From positions 248,001-312,000 of the forward strand of contig NZ_CP113432.1 of NCBI RefSeq assembly GCF_026686735.1: a stretch of 64,000 nt of DNA, given 5' to 3'. The translations under genes were made by a program, and so were the position numbers. The stretch is from Pseudomonas triclosanedens (lineage in GTDB: Bacteria; Pseudomonadota; Gammaproteobacteria; Pseudomonadales; Pseudomonadaceae). Positions 61,674 to 64,000 of this stretch are shown one piece after another (the stretch's first letter is position 1; each line of letters begins with the position of its first letter). The notes under the pieces were generated by a model that saw only the letters and a list, made by a program, of their open reading frames with translations, ran no database searches and was not told the DNA's origin.

Positions 61674-63803
61674 ATGCAAGCCAGCCAATGGACGACAGAA
61701 ACCATCGTGATCTGCGGGGTGCTCGCTATCGCCGCCGCGCTTATCGGCTACGTGATCGCCGCCCTGCGCCAGGGAAGGCAGATCAGCCAGCTCAGCATGC
61801 AGCTTGAGCAAGCAGAGCAGGCCAGGGCGTCGACTGAGACTCAGCAGCAATCTCTGCAGATTCAGCTCAAGGCAGCAGAAGCACGCAGCCATGAGCTGCA
61901 GATCGAAGAGGGCAAGCTGAAGGCGCAGTTGCAAGCATCGGCCGATACCGCGGCACGTTTTTCTACGGAGCTGCATGAGCGTAAAGCGGCCGGATCAGAC
62001 TTGCAGGTGAAACTGGACGAAGCTACCCGGCAACATCACGAGGCCGCCAAGCGTCTGGAGGCTGTACAGGCTGGCGCCCGGGGGCTCCAGGATCAGGTGA
62101 CCGAATTGCGCCAGCGCCTCGACACCTCGACAACGACAAATGCTGCGTTGCAAGAGGAGCGTGACTCCCTCAAGGATGCCTTGGCGACTGAGGAAACTCG
62201 CGCGAAGGTGGCGGAAACCGCCGAGCGTGAAGCTCGCGAACAGCTCAACGAGATCAAGCAAAAGCTGGTCGAGCATGCACAGGCATTCGACGCTTTGCAG
62301 GCGCGTTATCAGTCGACGAGCAATGAGCATGCAGAGCTGGGGACCGCTCTGGACAAGAGCGAGAAGCAAGTGGCCGAGCTACGAGAGCGCCTGGCTCAGG
62401 CTCAAGCCACAAATGAACAGCTACACACGGATCGTGACCGTCTGAAAGACGGACTGGCGGATGAAGGCAAACGGGCCAAGGCCCTGGAAACTGCCGAGCG
62501 CGATGTGCGAAACCAACTTCTTGAAACCAAGGAAGCGCTTTCTCAGCAAGTACGATCGTTCAACGAGCTGCAGGAGCGCCTGAACGTACTTTCGTCTGAG
62601 CACACCGAACTCAAGACCACCTTGCAGAAGCGCGAGGAGCATTTCCAGGAACAGATGGCGCAGTTGGCCGACACCCGCAAGTCGCTGACCCAGGAATTTG
62701 AAAACCTGGCCAACAAGATTTTCGAGGAGAAGGGCAAGACCTTCACCCAGGCCAGCCAGACCAGTATCGATGGGATGCTCAAGCCTTTCCGCGAGCAGAT
62801 AGAAGGCTTCCAGAAGCGCATCAACGAAGTTCATGATGCCTCGCTGCAAGGCAACACCAGCCTTAATGCCGAAATCAGGAAGGTGCTGGAAATCGGCCTG
62901 CAGATGAGCAAAGAGGCCAATAATCTGACCTCGGCCCTCAAGGGTGACTCCCAGCAGCGCGGCGCCTGGGGTGAGGCACAACTGCGTCGCACGCTGGAAA
63001 TGAGCGGCCTGATCGAAGAGGCGCACTACGAAGTGCAGAGCGCCTTCAAGGATGCCGAAGGCCGTTCCAGGCAGACCGACTACCTGATCAAGCTGCCCGA
63101 CGGCAAACACATCATCATCGACAGCAAGGTTTCGCTGGTTGCATACGACCGCGCCGTGGCCGCCGAGTCTACGGAAGAATGCCAACTGGCGATGGCTGAG
63201 CACGTCAAAGCCGTACGCAAGCACATCGACGACCTTGCCTCCAAGGACTACACCAACCTCGTCGGTATGCGCAGCCCCAGCTTCGTGCTGATGTTCATGC
63301 CCATCGAGCCGGCTTACATCGAGGCCATGAAGCACAACAAGGACCTGTTCGAGTACGGCTACAAGAAAGGCATCGTGCTGGTCTCGCACACCACCCTGAT
63401 TCCCATTCTGCGTACCGTCTCCAACCTCTGGATGATCGAGCGCAGCAACGCCGAAGCGCGGGAAATCAGCGAGAAGGCGGGCGAGATCTACAACCAGGTC
63501 TGCACCGTGGCCGAGCGCCTCGGCAAGCTGGGCGGCACTCTCAACACCGTCAGCAACCACTACAACGACACCGTCAAGGCGCTGGCTGGCAAGCAAGGCC
63601 TCTACGGAAAGGTGGAGCGCTTCAACAAGCTCTCGGCCAAGGTCAGCAAGACCCTGCCAGCGCTGGAGCCCACCCACATGGACTTCGAGAGCGAGCGGCT
63701 CGCGCTGATCGTAGAGGCGCTCGAGGAAGCGCCGGAGCCAGCCGACGATCTGCCGCAACTGATCCAGAACCGTCACGAAGGCGAGCTGCTACCGCAGGCC
63801 TGA
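61674..63803 (+). CDS. rmuC: RmuC-family DNA recombination protein inside the hsd operon
   Basis: A 709-residue protein with an N-terminal membrane anchor (residues about 10-30: TIVICGVLAIAAALIGYVIAAL), very long coiled coils to about 390 and the RmuC domain at about 400-690 (GAWGEAQLRRTLEMSGLIE, YLIKLPDGKHIIIDSKVSLVAYDRAV, FVLMFMPIEPAYIEAM). RmuC proteins are PD-(D/E)xK-like nuclease-fold proteins that limit DNA inversions. The coiled coil is longer than in typical RmuC (~475 residues total). AGGAG lies just before the ATG, overlapping the hsdR end. Placement between hsdR and hsdM suggests a role in the restriction system. Confidence 0.9.
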   Translation: MQASQWTTETIVICGVLAIAAALIGYVIAALRQGRQISQLSMQLEQAEQARASTETQQQSLQIQLKAAEARSHELQIEEGKLKAQLQASADTAARFSTELHERKAAGSDLQVKLDEATRQHHEAAKRLEAVQAGARGLQDQVTELRQRLDTSTTTNAALQEERDSLKDALATEETRAKVAETAEREAREQLNEIKQKLVEHAQAFDALQARYQSTSNEHAELGTALDKSEKQVAELRERLAQAQATNEQLHTDRDRLKDGLADEGKRAKALETAERDVRNQLLETKEALSQQVRSFNELQERLNVLSSEHTELKTTLQKREEHFQEQMAQLADTRKSLTQEFENLANKIFEEKGKTFTQASQTSIDGMLKPFREQIEGFQKRINEVHDASLQGNTSLNAEIRKVLEIGLQMSKEANNLTSALKGDSQQRGAWGEAQLRRTLEMSGLIEEAHYEVQSAFKDAEGRSRQTDYLIKLPDGKHIIIDSKVSLVAYDRAVAAESTEECQLAMAEHVKAVRKHIDDLASKDYTNLVGMRSPSFVLMFMPIEPAYIEAMKHNKDLFEYGYKKGIVLVSHTTLIPILRTVSNLWMIERSNAEAREISEKAGEIYNQVCTVAERLGKLGGTLNTVSNHYNDTVKALAGKQGLYGKVERFNKLSAKVSKTLPALEPTHMDFESERLALIVEALEEAPEPADDLPQLIQNRHEGELLPQA

Positions 63804-63835
63804 CAATCCATTTTTGAACGAGAGAAGTACCCCGA

Positions 63836-64000
63836 ATGCTCACCGGCAAAATCCGCAATGATATCGATAAGCTCTGGGAAAAATTCTGGACTGGCGGCAT
63901 CACCAATCCACTGACCGTGATCGAGCAGATCAGCTACCTGATGTTCGCTCGCATGCTCGACATGCAGGAAGACGTGGCCGAACGCAAAGCCAACCGAACC
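63836..64000 (+). CDS. hsdM: Type I restriction modification subunit HsdM, 3' truncated by window
   Basis: The first 55 codons of an HsdM N-terminal domain: [20 protein letters not shown], then [27 protein letters not shown] lies about 9 bases before the ATG. It is 32 bp after rmuC in the same direction. The methyltransferase motifs and the specificity gene hsdS lie beyond the window. Confidence 0.85.
   Translation, partial: MLTGKIRNDIDKLWEKFWTGGITNPLTVIEQISYLMFARMLDMQEDVAERKANRT

Noticed and set aside
38679..64000. CRISPR array, prompted by the CARF-domain protein
   Set aside because: No direct-repeat/spacer periodicity was seen and no cas genes are present; the CARF domain is of the RtcR type, not Csa3 or Csm6.

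Overview
The window is about 64 kb of GC-rich DNA from a gamma-proteobacterium, most likely a Pseudomonas of the citronellolis/nitroreducens/knackmussii type. That is inferred from codon use, protein sequences and Pseudomonas-style palindromic repeats; no rRNA marker is present. It falls into a chromosomal half (about 1-38.5 kb) and a right-hand accessory region (about 38.6-64 kb and beyond).

1-24 kb is a near-complete secondary (lateral, Flag-2-like) flagellar locus. It runs flgE(partial)-F-G-H-I-J-K-L and a flagellin-like gene on +, then flgM-flgN and lafK-fliE-F-G-H-I-J on -, then fliM-N-P-Q-R-flhB-flhA on +. Lateral-type traits are a sigma-54 activator between fliM and fliE, no fliO, a lytic-transglycosylase FlgJ and a FliM without the usual CheY-binding N-terminus. 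A PilZ gene follows.

24.4-31.7 kb is a sigma-54 controlled dimethylamine-oxidation locus. A PAS protein and an enhancer-binding protein (EBP) precede a well-formed -24/-12 promoter, dmmA, a flavin/2Fe-2S reductase, a heme-dependent N-demethylase and an APC-family permease. The EBP is frameshifted just before its DNA-binding helix. Two copies of a palindromic repeat bracket the enzyme genes and permease.

31.9-36.1 kb holds ordinary genes: AEC transporter, SDR, Ser/Thr phosphatase, CBS protein, a small acidic protein and a lipoprotein. 36.3-38.5 kb is a methyltransferase/putative endonuclease pair.

At 38.63 kb lies a 46-bp 3' fragment of a tRNA-Arg(CCG) gene with its terminator, the usual scar of tRNA-targeted integration. 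The island should extend right, beyond the window. It contains: an AbrB-like protein; a complete Wadjet system (jetABCD); a YaaW-family cluster (XRE regulator, two YaaW homologues, two micro-ORFs, a coiled-coil protein); a compact cluster of radical SAM, PHP phosphoesterase, PRTase and glycosyltransferase genes facing a GT9 protein fused to a CTP-dependent-riboflavin-kinase-like domain; and an RtcR-like CARF/sigma-54 activator directly upstream of a strong sigma-54 promoter that drives hsdR-rmuC-hsdM (type I restriction, cut by the window edge).

The best candidates for an undescribed system are the CARF/sigma-54-controlled type I restriction operon and the radical SAM-PHP-PRTase-GT-GT9/RibK cluster.
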